NCBI RefSeq assembly: GCF_900167075.1
Contig: NZ_FUWH01000003.1
Location: forward strand, 355,833-419,832
DNA length: 64,000 nucleotides
Source of the DNA: Sediminibacterium ginsengisoli
GTDB taxonomy: Bacteria; Bacteroidota; Bacteroidia; Chitinophagales; Chitinophagaceae
Direction of reading: 5' to 3'
The notes beneath the pieces are model-generated. The model saw only the letters and a program-made list of their open reading frames with translations, was not told the origin of the DNA and did not search any database. Both the position numbers and the translations under genes were made by a program. Shown piece by piece: positions 45,818 through 55,038 of this stretch (position 1 is the stretch's first letter; every line of letters begins with the position of its first letter).

Positions 45818-46324
45818 TTACTTCTTCTTATAAATAGGTACAGTACTGCAAGGTTCACCGTACATGATGCTTTTGGCGAAGGGCCGGAGTTTTGCAGTAA
45901 TTTCAACATACGCGCTTTCAGGAATAGCAATATCGCCGCATCCTTTTACCACTACCCTTTTATCAGTATACTCCTCTGCCTTTACTTTATCAATATTCCT
46001 GGCAAGAATGGTGCTTACCAGTTTTTCTTCATTTCCGAATACTATATTAACTGCCAGTGGCTCCAGGTAGCTGGCAACCAACATATAAGCCCACATAGGA
46101 ATGATCGCATCTGCCGTACAGGTAATAGCTACATTTTTGCCTTTATAAGGCTCCCAATCCTGTGCAAGTAAGGCGGCTCTGAAATCTTTTTCTTTGAGGA
46201 TCAGTCCCATGAAAAGATAATCTTTCAGGTCGAATACTTTGATCTCTTCCTTCGGGTAAAAGGTTTCCAGGTCAAGGCTGATCAATCCGCTCTCCGCTAC
46301 TTTGTTAACAATCAAATCAGACAT
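45818..46324 (-). CDS. DUF2480-family protein
   Basis: The 168-residue cytoplasmic protein matches DUF2480 over its whole length: V-A-E-S-G-L-I-S-L-D-L-E, then F-D-L-K-D-Y-L-F-M-G-L-I-L-K-E-K-D-F-R, then T-A-D-A-I-I-P-M-W-A-Y-M, and K-G-C-G-D-I-A-I-P-E-S-A-Y-V-E. The family is almost restricted to Bacteroidota and its function is unknown. The conserved Cys and Asp in K-G-C-G-D may be functional. It has its own -7 box and no operon partner. Confidence 0.88.
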   Translation of the reverse strand: MSDLIVNKVAESGLISLDLETFYPKEEIKVFDLKDYLFMGLILKEKDFRAALLAQDWEPYKGKNVAITCTADAIIPMWAYMLVASYLEPLAVNIVFGNEEKLVSTILARNIDKVKAEEYTDKRVVVKGCGDIAIPESAYVEITAKLRPFAKSIMYGEPCSTVPIYKKK

Positions 46325-46341
46325 AACTGTGTTTTACTGTA

Positions 46342-46349
46342 CAAAACTA
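46342..46349 (-). promoter_or_regulatory. -7 box TAGTTTTG for the DUF2480 gene
   Basis: An exact TAnnTTTG match on the minus strand, 17 bp before the ATG at 46324. Confidence 0.5.
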
Positions 46350-46393
46350 CTCAATAATCAGCCAAATCATTTTCGTTATAGGTAAAACAAAAA

Positions 46394-46414
46394 ACCCGGG
46401 CTTTCGGCCCGGGT
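46394..46414 (-). terminator. Terminator of the PpiD/SurA-like gene
   Basis: The hairpin ACCCGGGC-TTTC-GGCCCGGGT is followed on the minus strand by a run of T. Confidence 0.88.
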
Positions 46415-46435
46415 CTCTTTATCTGATTCTTGCTG

Positions 46436-48526
46436 TTAATAGAATTTCGACCTGTTATCTTTCACATCCGCTGATTTACGGAGTGCTTCCAGGCTCCTGT
46501 AAACAGCCATTCTTCCGCTCTGGATCAGGTTCTGCCTGATGGCTTCTTCACCGCCGGCATTTGCCCTTGCGCCGCTGTTATCGATTTTGATAGCAAAGAC
46601 GCCGGTAACACCTGCAATCGGTTCGCTGGCTTTACCTGCAAACGCTTTGTTGAAAGAAGCACCGATCACTTTTGGCTCACTGCCGATATTAGGAATGAAC
46701 GGAGCAGAGAAAGCAATACTGTCTGCCTTCATAACCTGTGATCCGCTGCTTGCCGCATAATTCTCGAGGCTGTTGCCTTTGAATTTGCTTTCGATGATCT
46801 GCTTTGCTTTTTTCTCATTCCTGATCAGTCCTTCCGCAAAAGGTCTTGCTTCCGCACTGGACATCAGCCCTGCCTTGTTTACCGCTGAAATGATGGCAAC
46901 GATATAACGGTCGCCTACTTCCATTGGTTCAGAAACATCTCCTGCTTTATGCTCATATACCCAACGAACCAGAGATCTGCTCTGACCGAGGCCGTTCACT
47001 GTAAAATCGTTCTGTTTGATCTCATTTCCCGGTATCAGCGCGAGGTTTCCCTTCAGCGCAGCTGCTTCAAACTCTTTCTTCCCTTTTGCAGCAGCCGCAA
47101 ACTGTGCAGCAGCTGTATTGGCAGCACTTACAGTTTCGTTGCTGGCCATGATCGGTTTGGCTACATAAGCGATCTTGTATACCGGGTTTACATTCTTTTG
47201 TGCCAGTACTTCTATATAGTGATAACCGAAATCAGTTTTTACTACTCCTTTGCTTCCTACAGGTTTGTCGAAAGCAAAATCATTGAATGGTACTACCATT
47301 TGTCCCTGCGGGAAGAATTCGTATACACCACCTTTTTCCTTGCTGCCGCCATCATCTGAATATTTAGCCACCAGTGCATTGAAATCAGCACCGCCTCTTA
47401 CAGCAGTTTCAATACTGTCAGCCAGTTTTTTAGCTACAGAATCTTCGCGTGTAACCTGTTGTGTCTGCGGATTCATGGTTCCGATCAGGATATGACGCAC
47501 TTTTGCACTGTCTGGCCATTGTTTCGTACTCACCATTTTAGCCAGCACAAAATTGTTACCATCAAGATATGGTCCGTATACAGTTCCCACAGGTATTTTA
47601 ACCAGTGTGTCCTTGTTCGACTGCTGCATCCTTGCTTTGCTGAAATAGCTGTCGTAGTAAGGCATTTCGCTCGCAGTTTTTGTTACAAATACCTGCGCAT
47701 CCGCAGTAGCTGCAAATTCGTTCTTCAGAGAAGCAACCTGGTTATATACATTCAGTGAATCTTCGCTGCTTGGAGCTGCGTTGAATGCAACATAAGTAAT
47801 AGACCTAGTTTCTTCATCTTTGGTAAACTGCCTGCTGTTCTTCTTTACATAAGCATTGATCTCATCGTCTGTAACTTTAGCAGTACTGTCACTTACAGAA
47901 GCATAAGGAACATATACATAGGAAATATTCGCAATTGCATTATTGTCGGCCTGTTGTTTAGCCACCAGCCATTTTGGAATATACACAGCGCCCTGTAACA
48001 AACCCTGGTATTTGCTTCTTAAAGCACCCTGGATAGTAGGTTCTACATATGCTTCATTCACCTGGCGGATCTGTTCGGCATTCTTGCTCTTCTTCAGCTG
48101 CGCAAAAGCTTTACGTGCTTCATCTGCATTGAATACCCCGGTTTTAGGGTCTGTAAATTCCTGGCGTAAAGGAGAATTATCACCAAACATCAGGTCTGCC
48201 AGTTCCTTTGGTCCAACCTGTAGCCCCAGCTTCTCAAATTCCTGGTCCATTACAATCCTTTCCACTTCCTGGTTCCAGATACTGCCGATCAGCTGCTCCC
48301 TTTGTGCACCCTGTGCAGCATACATCCTTTCTGCCATTGTAAGTTTCTGCTCGAAATCGGCACGGTCAATTTTCTCACCGTTCACCTTACCTATAACAGT
48401 TGTGTTTGAAAAAGCGCTACCACCGCGACCAACGCCATCTTGTAATATAAAGGCAATAAGTGCAAGTGCTATGATCGCAAATATGATCCAGGCACCTTTG
48501 TCGCGAATTCTTTGAATGACAGACAT
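46436..48526 (-). CDS. PpiD/SurA-like peptidylprolyl isomerase
   Basis: The 696-residue protein starts at the ATG at 48526 (MSVIQRIRDKGAWIIFAIIA). One membrane helix (about 12-30) anchors it with the bulk in the periplasm. Next is a SurA_N-like helical region (V-I-G-K-V-N-G-E-K-I-D-R-A-D-F). A parvulin domain (about 345-460) has V-R-H-I-L-I-G, Y-S-D-D-G-G-S, K-G-G-V-Y-E-F-F and G-Y-H-Y-I-E-V. A C-terminal chaperone-like region follows. This architecture is PpiD. It should help fold outer-membrane and secreted proteins. The upstream in-frame extension (18 residues) is rejected because the membrane-anchor start is typical. Confidence 0.92.
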   Translation of the reverse strand: MSVIQRIRDKGAWIIFAIIALALIAFILQDGVGRGGSAFSNTTVIGKVNGEKIDRADFEQKLTMAERMYAAQGAQREQLIGSIWNQEVERIVMDQEFEKLGLQVGPKELADLMFGDNSPLRQEFTDPKTGVFNADEARKAFAQLKKSKNAEQIRQVNEAYVEPTIQGALRSKYQGLLQGAVYIPKWLVAKQQADNNAIANISYVYVPYASVSDSTAKVTDDEINAYVKKNSRQFTKDEETRSITYVAFNAAPSSEDSLNVYNQVASLKNEFAATADAQVFVTKTASEMPYYDSYFSKARMQQSNKDTLVKIPVGTVYGPYLDGNNFVLAKMVSTKQWPDSAKVRHILIGTMNPQTQQVTREDSVAKKLADSIETAVRGGADFNALVAKYSDDGGSKEKGGVYEFFPQGQMVVPFNDFAFDKPVGSKGVVKTDFGYHYIEVLAQKNVNPVYKIAYVAKPIMASNETVSAANTAAAQFAAAAKGKKEFEAAALKGNLALIPGNEIKQNDFTVNGLGQSRSLVRWVYEHKAGDVSEPMEVGDRYIVAIISAVNKAGLMSSAEARPFAEGLIRNEKKAKQIIESKFKGNSLENYAASSGSQVMKADSIAFSAPFIPNIGSEPKVIGASFNKAFAGKASEPIAGVTGVFAIKIDNSGARANAGGEEAIRQNLIQSGRMAVYRSLEALRKSADVKDNRSKFY

Positions 48527-49104
48527 AATAATTTTAATTAGGAATGAAACGTTTAATCCACCTTTTAGCGGGGGAGGCAAAAATAGGGGAATATAACATT
48601 AGAACAAATTGTGGAAAAACGAGTCAATTCCCCGTATTCCAAGGGTTTTTGCTTTTCCGGTCCTGATCAGAATCGCCTCCCGATTTGGAACATAGGAAAT
48701 GCTTAATTAACATCCGCCTGTGAATAAGGCCAGTTTCATGTGGAAAACCCCATATTTTGCTCCGCAGAATGTTGAAACAGGTCGAATAAATACCCGCCTT
48801 TGTGCCACATTTTGCCGTTACCCTATTTTTAAACCCAAAATACTACCTGTTAATCCACAGTGAATTAGGAGTGAATTAGGTGCCGGGGGAAATGTGGATG
48901 ATGTATTCCACTGATGTTAAAAAAAGTGACATTTTCCAGATAAAAAGGCAGGCAACGATGTTAATAGTTCTGTTAATAACAGTGGATAAGCTCCAGGTAA
49001 TTAACTTTGCATGGTGGGGATAAGTAAGTTATCACGATATACACACCCGTAATAATAGTAGTGAGAATTATAAATAAGTATTATTAAATACTATTACCGT
49101 GATT
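48527..49104. other. Non-coding region with DnaA-box-like 9-mers (candidate oriC)
   Basis: No gene is seen between the PpiD-like gene and nadA. TGTGGAAAA occurs near 48610 and 48739, TAATCCACA near 48851, TGTGGATGA near 48893 and AGTGGATAA near 48980. The last three are one mismatch from TTATCCACA or its complement. A 13-bp palindrome CTGTTAATAACAG lies at 48970-48982, and the last 60 bp before nadA are very AT-rich. A replication-origin role is inference. Confidence 0.4.
49002..49009 (+). promoter_or_regulatory. -7 box TAACTTTG upstream of nadA
   Basis: TAACTTTG fits TAnnTTTG, with about 95 bp to the nadA ATG; it is partly inside the candidate origin. Confidence 0.45.
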
Positions 49105-50112
49105 ATGAACATTTTAGAAGCAGAAAAAAATATAAACGAAAAAGGCTTCCTGGATCTTGAGATCGATGTGAAGCTCGACCTTTTTGCAGAGATCGAAAGA
49201 TTGAAAAAGGAAAAGAACGCCATCCTGCTGGCGCACTATTACCAGGAGCCGGATATACAGGATGTTGCCGATTATATCGGCGACAGCCTGGGATTGGCAC
49301 AAAAAGCCCAGGAAACGAACGCGGATATCATTGTTTTCGCCGGCGTTCACTTTATGGCGGAAACGGCAAAAATCCTTAACCCGACCAAAAAAGTGCTTCT
49401 TCCAGACCTGAAAGCAGGTTGTTCGCTGGCCGACAGTGCACCAGCTGGCCCATTCAGGGCCTTTAAAGAGAAGCACCCGGATCATATCGTAGTGTCTTAT
49501 ATCAACTGCACGGCAGAAATCAAAGCATTATCCGATATTATCTGTACCTCCGGCAATGCCGAAAAAATTATTGAGAGCATACCAGCCGATAAACCTATCA
49601 TATTTGCCCCGGATAAGAACCTTGGCGCCTATTTAAGCAAAAAGACGGGCCGGGATATGGTTTTATGGAACGGGGCCTGCATGGTACACGAGATCTTCAG
49701 CCTGGAGAAGATCACCAAACTGAAGATCAGGCATCCTAAAGCAAAATTGCTGGCCCACCCCGAATGTGAGGAGCCGATCCTGGCCATTGCCGATTTTGTG
49801 GGAAGCACCACCCAGATCCTCAAATTTGCCCAGGCAGATAGTGGAAACGAGTACATTGTTGCTACGGAAACCGGCATTCTTCACCAGATGCAGCGAAATA
49901 ATCCCACAAAAACATTTATTCCTGCGCCGCCGAATAACAGCTGCGCCTGCAATGATTGTCCGCACATGAAACTCAATACCCTCGAAAAATTATACCTCTG
50001 CATGATGTATGAGAAACCGGAGATCATCATGGACGAACAACTTCGCCTCAACGCTAAAAAGCCGATCGACCGGATGATGGAAATCAGTAAGGCAGCGGGC
50101 CTGATTGGTTAA
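49105..50112 (+). CDS. nadA: Quinolinate synthase
   Basis: The 335-residue enzyme condenses iminoaspartate and dihydroxyacetone phosphate to quinolinate with a [4Fe-4S] cluster. Visible motifs are [38 protein letters not shown] and N-G-A-C-M-V-H. The cluster ligands fit Cys in G-C-S-L, G-A-C-M and the C-terminal C-A-C-N-D-C-P-H-M. The start is the ATG at 49105 (MNILEAEKN); GTG at 49099 is in frame but less likely. No nadB or nadC is next to it. nadD is elsewhere in the window. Confidence 0.96.
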   Translation: MNILEAEKNINEKGFLDLEIDVKLDLFAEIERLKKEKNAILLAHYYQEPDIQDVADYIGDSLGLAQKAQETNADIIVFAGVHFMAETAKILNPTKKVLLPDLKAGCSLADSAPAGPFRAFKEKHPDHIVVSYINCTAEIKALSDIICTSGNAEKIIESIPADKPIIFAPDKNLGAYLSKKTGRDMVLWNGACMVHEIFSLEKITKLKIRHPKAKLLAHPECEEPILAIADFVGSTTQILKFAQADSGNEYIVATETGILHQMQRNNPTKTFIPAPPNNSCACNDCPHMKLNTLEKLYLCMMYEKPEIIMDEQLRLNAKKPIDRMMEISKAAGLIG

Positions 50113-50150
50113 AGATGAGAAAAGGAACGATTTTCTAAAAAACGCTCTAC

Positions 50151-50275
50151 AGGAATTATAATATGTAAAGGGTTGATTTACAATAAAGCACCTTTTGATA
50201 AAGATTAAAATTCTGGTTTTATAAATCGTTCACCGGAATTATAATATGTAATTGAATGATTTTCAATAATTCTTA
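50151..50275. repeat. Two direct repeats with GGAATTATAATATGTAA
   Basis: GGAATTATAATATGTAA begins near 50153 and 50235; in both copies it is followed by a gap and TGATTT(A/T)CAATAA. The spacing is about 82 bp. Function is unknown. Confidence 0.6.
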
Positions 50276-50328
50276 ATAATTAGTGGTTGCATTATCAGAA
50301 ACATTCGCATTGTATTACCTTGTGGGCG

Positions 50329-51180
50329 ATGAAAAGAATATTCACAATAGTCCTGTTGTTTTTATCCGCAATGCTGACAGCGCAGGAAAAGCAGCCGTAT
50401 AAGTTATACAATGCAAAGGGAAAGAAGAGTGATTTCGGGAAAATGATCAAAGCCCTGCGATCAGCGGATATTGTGTTATTTGGGGAATATCATAACAATG
50501 CAATAGCCCACTGGCTTCAGCTGGAAGTGACAAGAACGCTCGGGGAAAGCCGGGAGCTGGTATTGGGTGCAGAGATGTTTGAGCAGGACAACCAGGAGGC
50601 GCTGGATCTGTACCTGCAGGGAAAGATATCGGCGAAGGGCCTCGATTCGATGGCCCGGCTCTGGAAGAATTATCCCACCGATTATGCGCCGCTGGTAAAC
50701 TATGCGAAGGAAAAAAAGCTTGTCTTTGCCGCAACCAATGTACCCAGAAGGTATGCATCCATGGTAGCCAAAGGCGGCTTCCAGGCGCTGGATACATTGC
50801 CGGCAAAAGATAAATCCTGGATGGCGCCGCTTCCGGTTGCCTATGATGCTTCATTACCGGGGTATACGAAAATGATAGAAATGATGGGAGGCCATGGCGG
50901 CGAGAACCTGCCTAAAGCCCAGGCCATCAAAGACGCAACGATGGCGCATTTTATCCTGCAGCATTACCGGCCGGGAAAATTATTCATACACTACAACGGA
51001 TCTTACCATTCTGATAATTACGATGGGATCAACTGGTACCTGAAAAAGCAGAACCCGGGTCTGAAGATCATGACAATCACTACTGTTTCACAGCAAGAGA
51101 TCGGGAAATTACTGGCAGAGAACAAGGGCAAGGCGGATTTTATCATCTGTGTTGATGAAAATATGACGAATACCTATTAA
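50329..51180 (+). CDS. ChaN-family exported protein
   Basis: The 283-residue protein starts at the ATG at 50329 with a signal peptide (MKRIFTIVLLFLSAMLTAQE). The domain resembles ChaN/Tiki-like haem-binding proteins: I-V-L-F-G-E-Y-H-N-N-A-I-A-H near 50, L-V-L-G-A-E-M-F-E-Q-D, Y-A-P-L-V-N-Y-A-K, A-A-T-N-V-P-R-R-Y and H-Y-N-G-S-Y-H-S-D-N. The conserved Glu and His suggest metal or haem binding. In other bacteria ChaN is an iron-regulated lipoprotein; here there is no lipoprotein Cys, so it is probably soluble in the periplasm. The recA gene follows 180 bp later, unrelated. Confidence 0.85.
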   Translation: MKRIFTIVLLFLSAMLTAQEKQPYKLYNAKGKKSDFGKMIKALRSADIVLFGEYHNNAIAHWLQLEVTRTLGESRELVLGAEMFEQDNQEALDLYLQGKISAKGLDSMARLWKNYPTDYAPLVNYAKEKKLVFAATNVPRRYASMVAKGGFQALDTLPAKDKSWMAPLPVAYDASLPGYTKMIEMMGGHGGENLPKAQAIKDATMAHFILQHYRPGKLFIHYNGSYHSDNYDGINWYLKKQNPGLKIMTITTVSQQEIGKLLAENKGKADFIICVDENMTNTY

Positions 51181-51280
51181 CAACGGTTGATAAATTAGGT
51201 ATAAATCGCTAACTCCAACATCGTGCGGAACGCCTACTTTAGCCCCTGTAAACAGCAGCTAAAGCCATTAGCAAAATAAA

Positions 51281-51310
51281 TACTAAAAAAATTAGCTTAT
51301 TTACTAAAAA
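51281..51310 (+). promoter_or_regulatory. Direct repeat TACTAAAAA in the recA promoter
   Basis: TACTAAAAA occurs at 51281-51289 and 51302-51310, 21 bp apart (two helical turns), just upstream of and overlapping the -33 region. It may be a binding site for a damage-response regulator. Confidence 0.35.
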
Positions 51311-51315
51311 GGCTT

Positions 51316-51323
51316 TATCTTTA
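51316..51323 (+). promoter_or_regulatory. -7 box TATCTTTA of recA
   Basis: One mismatch to TAnnTTTG; transcription would start near 51328, leaving about 33 nt of leader. Confidence 0.5.
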
Positions 51324-51360
51324 CAATCCCATTAAATTCTAACAGATTAAATACACAAGC

Positions 51361-52371
51361 ATGAGTAATGCAGAAAAGCTGAAAGCACTAAAGCTCACGA
51401 TAGACAAGATAGACAAGGATTACGGTAAGGGCAGTGTGATGATGATGAATGAAAAAAGCCAGGATCCTATGGAAGTGGTTTCGACCGGCTCCATTGGTCT
51501 TGATATGGCTTTAGGGGTTGGAGGTTTACCAAAAGGAAGGATAGTTGAAATATATGGTCCTGAATCTTCCGGTAAAACTACCATTGCAACCCATGTAATT
51601 GCAGAAGCGCAGAAGAAAGGCGGTATGTGTGCCATCATCGATGCAGAGCATGCATTTGACAGCAGTTATGCACAGAAACTGGGTGTGGATGTAGACAACC
51701 TGCTGATCTCGCAGCCGGATTACGGCGAGCAGGCGCTTGAGATCGCAGACCGCCTGATCCTTTCAGGAGCGCTGGATGTGGTAGTGATAGATTCGGTTGC
51801 GGCGCTGGTTCCTAAAAGCGAACTTGAAGGCGAAATGGGCGATAGCAAGATGGGTCTGCATGCACGTCTCATGAGTCAGGCATTGCGTAAGCTCACTGCA
51901 ACGATCAATAAGACCAATACCATTTGCATATTCATCAACCAGCTGCGCGAAAAGATCGGTGTGATGTTCGGTAACCCCGAAACAACAACAGGTGGTAATG
52001 CACTTAAGTTCTATGCTTCAGTACGTCTGGATATCCGCAGAACGGCCCAGATCAAAGACGGAGATGAAGCCATTGGTAACCGTGTAAAAGTAAAGGTGGT
52101 TAAAAACAAAGTAGCCCCTCCGTTCCGTGCATCCGAATTCGATATAATTTTCGGTGAAGGCATCAGCAAGCTTGGTGAGATCATCGATATGGGCGTTGAA
52201 TTGGGAATTGTTCAGAAAAGCGGAAGCTGGTTCAGCTATGAAACCAATAAACTGGGCCAGGGACGTGATGCCGTTAAAACACTGCTTCACGATAATCCTG
52301 AACTCGCCAATGAAATCGAAGCAAAAATCAGGACCAAAGTAGCGGAAGCCCGCCTCACAACAGAAGCCTGA
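51361..52371 (+). CDS. recA: Recombinase RecA
   Basis: The 336-residue protein forms filaments on single-stranded DNA and drives strand exchange. It shows Walker [10 protein letters not shown] (residues 65-73), the Glu in I-D-A-E-H-A, Walker [10 protein letters not shown], loop L1 E-G-E-M-G-D, the Q in I-F-I-N-Q-L-R-E-K, and loop L2 [12 protein letters not shown]. The C-terminal acidic tail is short. It is monocistronic and ends at a strong terminator. Confidence 0.98.
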   Translation: MSNAEKLKALKLTIDKIDKDYGKGSVMMMNEKSQDPMEVVSTGSIGLDMALGVGGLPKGRIVEIYGPESSGKTTIATHVIAEAQKKGGMCAIIDAEHAFDSSYAQKLGVDVDNLLISQPDYGEQALEIADRLILSGALDVVVIDSVAALVPKSELEGEMGDSKMGLHARLMSQALRKLTATINKTNTICIFINQLREKIGVMFGNPETTTGGNALKFYASVRLDIRRTAQIKDGDEAIGNRVKVKVVKNKVAPPFRASEFDIIFGEGISKLGEIIDMGVELGIVQKSGSWFSYETNKLGQGRDAVKTLLHDNPELANEIEAKIRTKVAEARLTTEA

Positions 52372-52408
52372 TCATAAATATTTGTTTTTTTGATGGGTTA
52401 GTAAGTAC

Positions 52409-52439
52409 GCAAAAAGTCACGCAGGTCGTGGCTTTTTGC
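52409..52439 (+). terminator. Terminator of recA
   Basis: The hairpin GCAAAAAGTCACG-(CAGGT)-CGTGGCTTTTTGC has a T run in its 3' arm. Confidence 0.88.
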
Positions 52440-52799
52440 ATTTTATCTCCAGCCGGAAAAATGACAGAAAAATACCAGGCTGAGTCTGGTCGCAAAGGGC
52501 AAGGCCAGCCACCTGAGCAACGGAGAAGCGGTGAAACAGAAGAACCTTGAAAACCACGAATCAATGTTCTGTACACAACTATTTTGTCAGGAAACGAAGC
52601 GGACTCAAATTCACTTTGAACAACGATTACTAGCAAATCAAAAAGAGATCAGATTAATAAACGCCCGGAAAACGCTGAATAATAGCAACATAATCAGAAA
52701 AAAACTATTTCTCTTAAGATAAAATCGAAAAAATCAATCATTCAGCATCGATTTTCCGGGTTCTTAATTCCGTTAACTTCATGCATTCAAGCGGAGAAT
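52440..52799. other. Non-coding stretch, possible small structured RNA
   Basis: No convincing gene is seen. A G/C-richer part near 52470-52530 holds the hairpin ACCAG(N7)CTGGT (52474-52490), then AT-rich DNA with a 63-codon open frame lacking family features. Promoter elements for mgsA should lie near its right end (TTAACTTCA near 52774). Confidence 0.35.
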
Positions 52800-53261
52800 A
52801 TGTCAACCATCAAAAAATTAAAAGCCAATAAACGAATCGCCCTTGTTGCGCACGACCATAAAAAAGCTGATCTGATCGATTGGGTCGTTTACAATAAGGC
52901 GGCACTTTCTGCTCACCAGTTATTTGCAACCGGCACAACAGGTCGCCTGGTGGAAGAAGCATTGGACAGACCGGTTGTGAAATTACTCAGCGGTCCGCTC
53001 GGCGGGGACCAGCAGATCGGCGCCATGATCGCCGGCGGTGAAATAGACATGATGTTCTTTTTCTGGGATCCGATGGAAGCGCAACCGCACGACAGCGATG
53101 TAAAAGCCCTGCTGCGTTTATGTATTGCCTGGAATTTACCCATGGCCTGCGACCGGGCAACCGCCGATTTCCTGATCACTTCACCTTTTATGCACCAGGC
53201 ATATGAAGCAACTTTACCGGACTATACAGATTACCTGCACAGGGAAATAAAAGAAGAATAG
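52800..53261 (+). CDS. mgsA: Methylglyoxal synthase
   Basis: The 153-residue enzyme turns dihydroxyacetone phosphate into methylglyoxal and phosphate, bypassing lower glycolysis. Motifs are V-A-H-D-H-K-K-A-D-L (18-26, with the His of the active site), A-T-G-T-T-G-R-L, S-G-P-L-G-G-D-Q-Q-I-G with the catalytic Asp, D-M-M-F-F-F-W-D-P-M, and N-L-P-M-A-C-D-R-A-T-A-D-F. Length matches E. coli MgsA. A metallopeptidase gene follows 41 bp later. Confidence 0.96.
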   Translation: MSTIKKLKANKRIALVAHDHKKADLIDWVVYNKAALSAHQLFATGTTGRLVEEALDRPVVKLLSGPLGGDQQIGAMIAGGEIDMMFFFWDPMEAQPHDSDVKALLRLCIAWNLPMACDRATADFLITSPFMHQAYEATLPDYTDYLHREIKEE

Positions 53262-53302
53262 ACACCTGGCATATATTTTTGAATAAAACAAAAAACAAAA
53301 AA

Positions 53303-54136
53303 ATGCGCTGGACAGGAAGAAGAGAAAGCAGTAATGTGGAAGATCGCAGGGGTATCAGCGGCGGCGGAATAGCTGTTGGCGGAATCGGGGCCGTAATCAT
53401 TGCCATTATTTATTTTGTGCTTGGAGGAAATCCTTCGGAAGTTTTGCAACAGATGCCCGCAACCGAGCAGCAATCTGTAACAAGAAGCCCGGAGGAAGAA
53501 AGACTCGCCTCTTTTACGAAAGTAGTACTTGCTGAAACCGAAGATGTCTGGGATTCGCTGTTCAATGCAAAAGGGGGCAATTACCGGAAGCCTACGCTCG
53601 TTATGTTCAGCCGATCCACAGAATCCGGCTGCGGTTTTGCCAGTGCCATCACCGGTCCCTTTTATTGTCCGCCGGATGAGAAAATATATATCGACCTTTC
53701 TTTTTTTGATGAACTCCGGGAGCGCTTCAAAGTGGAAGGTGAATTTGCAATGGCCTATGTTATCGCTCATGAAGTTGGCCATCATATACAAAAACTGACG
53801 GGCGTTTCTGACCAGATGCAGCAATTGCGTGCACAACTTTCGGAAAAAGAATACAACCGGATGTCTGTAAAACTTGAACTGCAGGCAGATTTTTACGCCG
53901 GGCTCTGGGCTCACCATGCCCAGAAACTCAGTAACATACTGGAGCAGGGAGATATCGCTTCTGCATTGGCCGCAGCAAATGCGATCGGCGATGACCGGCT
54001 GCAGAAAATGTCGCGCGGAGAAGTCGTGCCTGACGCATTTACCCACGGAACATCGGCACAAAGAATGTATTGGTTCAAGAAAGGCTTTGACACAGGGGAT
54101 ATCAATGCCGGCGATACATTCAGCGCGAAAGAATAA
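53303..54136 (+). CDS. Neutral zinc metallopeptidase (YpfJ family)
   Basis: The 277-residue protein starts at the ATG at 53303 (MRWTGRRESSNVEDRRG). A membrane helix (about 21-42, I-A-V-G-G-I-G-A-V-I-I-A-I-I-Y) anchors it. The zinc site is H-E-V-G-H-H (about 162-167), and a downstream E-L-Q-A-D-F-Y-A-G supplies the third ligand. G-C-G-F-A-S-A-I-T-G-P-F-Y-C-P-P-D precedes it and has a pair of Cys. The family is widespread and its substrate is unknown. It follows mgsA by 41 bp and may be cotranscribed. Confidence 0.93.
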   Translation: MRWTGRRESSNVEDRRGISGGGIAVGGIGAVIIAIIYFVLGGNPSEVLQQMPATEQQSVTRSPEEERLASFTKVVLAETEDVWDSLFNAKGGNYRKPTLVMFSRSTESGCGFASAITGPFYCPPDEKIYIDLSFFDELRERFKVEGEFAMAYVIAHEVGHHIQKLTGVSDQMQQLRAQLSEKEYNRMSVKLELQADFYAGLWAHHAQKLSNILEQGDIASALAAANAIGDDRLQKMSRGEVVPDAFTHGTSAQRMYWFKKGFDTGDINAGDTFSAKE

Positions 54137-54208
54137 GAGCTCCGCCAACCTTAAGAATCCATGTTCACGGGGATTTTCTTATATTTAAAAGAGTAAAACC
54201 TCCCCCGC

Positions 54209-55003
54209 ATGAAAAAGATAGCCTGCCTTACTTTCCTTCTTTGCTTCTGTCGGTTTACCATGGCTCAGCAGCAGGATCTGTACCAGAAAAAAGTTTATAT
54301 ACAGGGTAAAGACACACTCCGTTACAGAATTCTTTACCCGGAACATTACCGGCCGTCTAAATCTTATCCGCTGATCGTCTTCATGCATGGTTCCGGAGAA
54401 AGAGGAAACGATAACGGGGCCCAGCTTTTACACGGCGGCGACCTTTTTGCAAAAGACAAAATCCGCGATCATTTTCCGGCAATCGTTGTTTTTCCGCAGT
54501 GCCCGAAGGATAGTACCTGGTCTCGTTTTAAAAGAGGGAATGATCCATCGGGGTTTACTTTCCTGACAGAAGAAACTCCGCCGGTTCCGCAGTTATTACT
54601 CAAAAACCTGATGGACAGCCTGCGCAACAATGGTCATGCCGACCGTAAAAGGATCTACCTCGGGGGACTGTCGCTGGGCGCAATAGGTGCGTATGATATG
54701 CTGATCCGTTACCCGAATTATTTTGCCGCGGTATTTGCTATCTGCGGTGCGGGAAATGTGCCGTTGCTGGTGAAGAACGCCAAACATGTTCCCATGTGGA
54801 TCTTTCACGGGGCGCTCGACAATGTTGTACTACCCTACGCTAACCGCGAATTATACAAAGCGATGATCACCTCCGGCGCTAAAGAAGTAAACTATACGGA
54901 ATACCCCAAGGCCAATCATAACAGCTGGGATTCCGCATTTGCAGAACCGAAATTATTACCCTGGATTTTTTCGAACAAAAATAAAAAACCGGCTGCGCCT
55001 TAA
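54209..55003 (+). CDS. Exported esterase/alpha-beta hydrolase
   Basis: The 264-residue protein has a signal peptide ending F-T-M-A-Q. Residues 30-260 form an alpha/beta hydrolase of the dienelactone-hydrolase or esterase-D-like kind: F-M-H-G-S-G-E-R-G-N-D-N near 50, the nucleophile S155 in G-L-S-L-G, Asp in H-G-A-L-D-N-V-V, and His in K-A-N-H-N-S-W. It starts 72 bp after the metallopeptidase. Related proteins in Bacteroidota (often called phospholipase/carboxylesterase) act on acylated sugars or peptides. The substrate is not known. Confidence 0.88.
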   Translation: MKKIACLTFLLCFCRFTMAQQQDLYQKKVYIQGKDTLRYRILYPEHYRPSKSYPLIVFMHGSGERGNDNGAQLLHGGDLFAKDKIRDHFPAIVVFPQCPKDSTWSRFKRGNDPSGFTFLTEETPPVPQLLLKNLMDSLRNNGHADRKRIYLGGLSLGAIGAYDMLIRYPNYFAAVFAICGAGNVPLLVKNAKHVPMWIFHGALDNVVLPYANRELYKAMITSGAKEVNYTEYPKANHNSWDSAFAEPKLLPWIFSNKNKKPAAP

Positions 55004-55038
55004 TGTGAGGGCTTAATTTTACAGGCAAAACCACAAGT

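Noticed and set aside
52531..52722. 63-codon open frame after recA
   Set aside because: Low-complexity, AT-rich, no ribosome-binding site or family similarity; kept only as a non-coding stretch.
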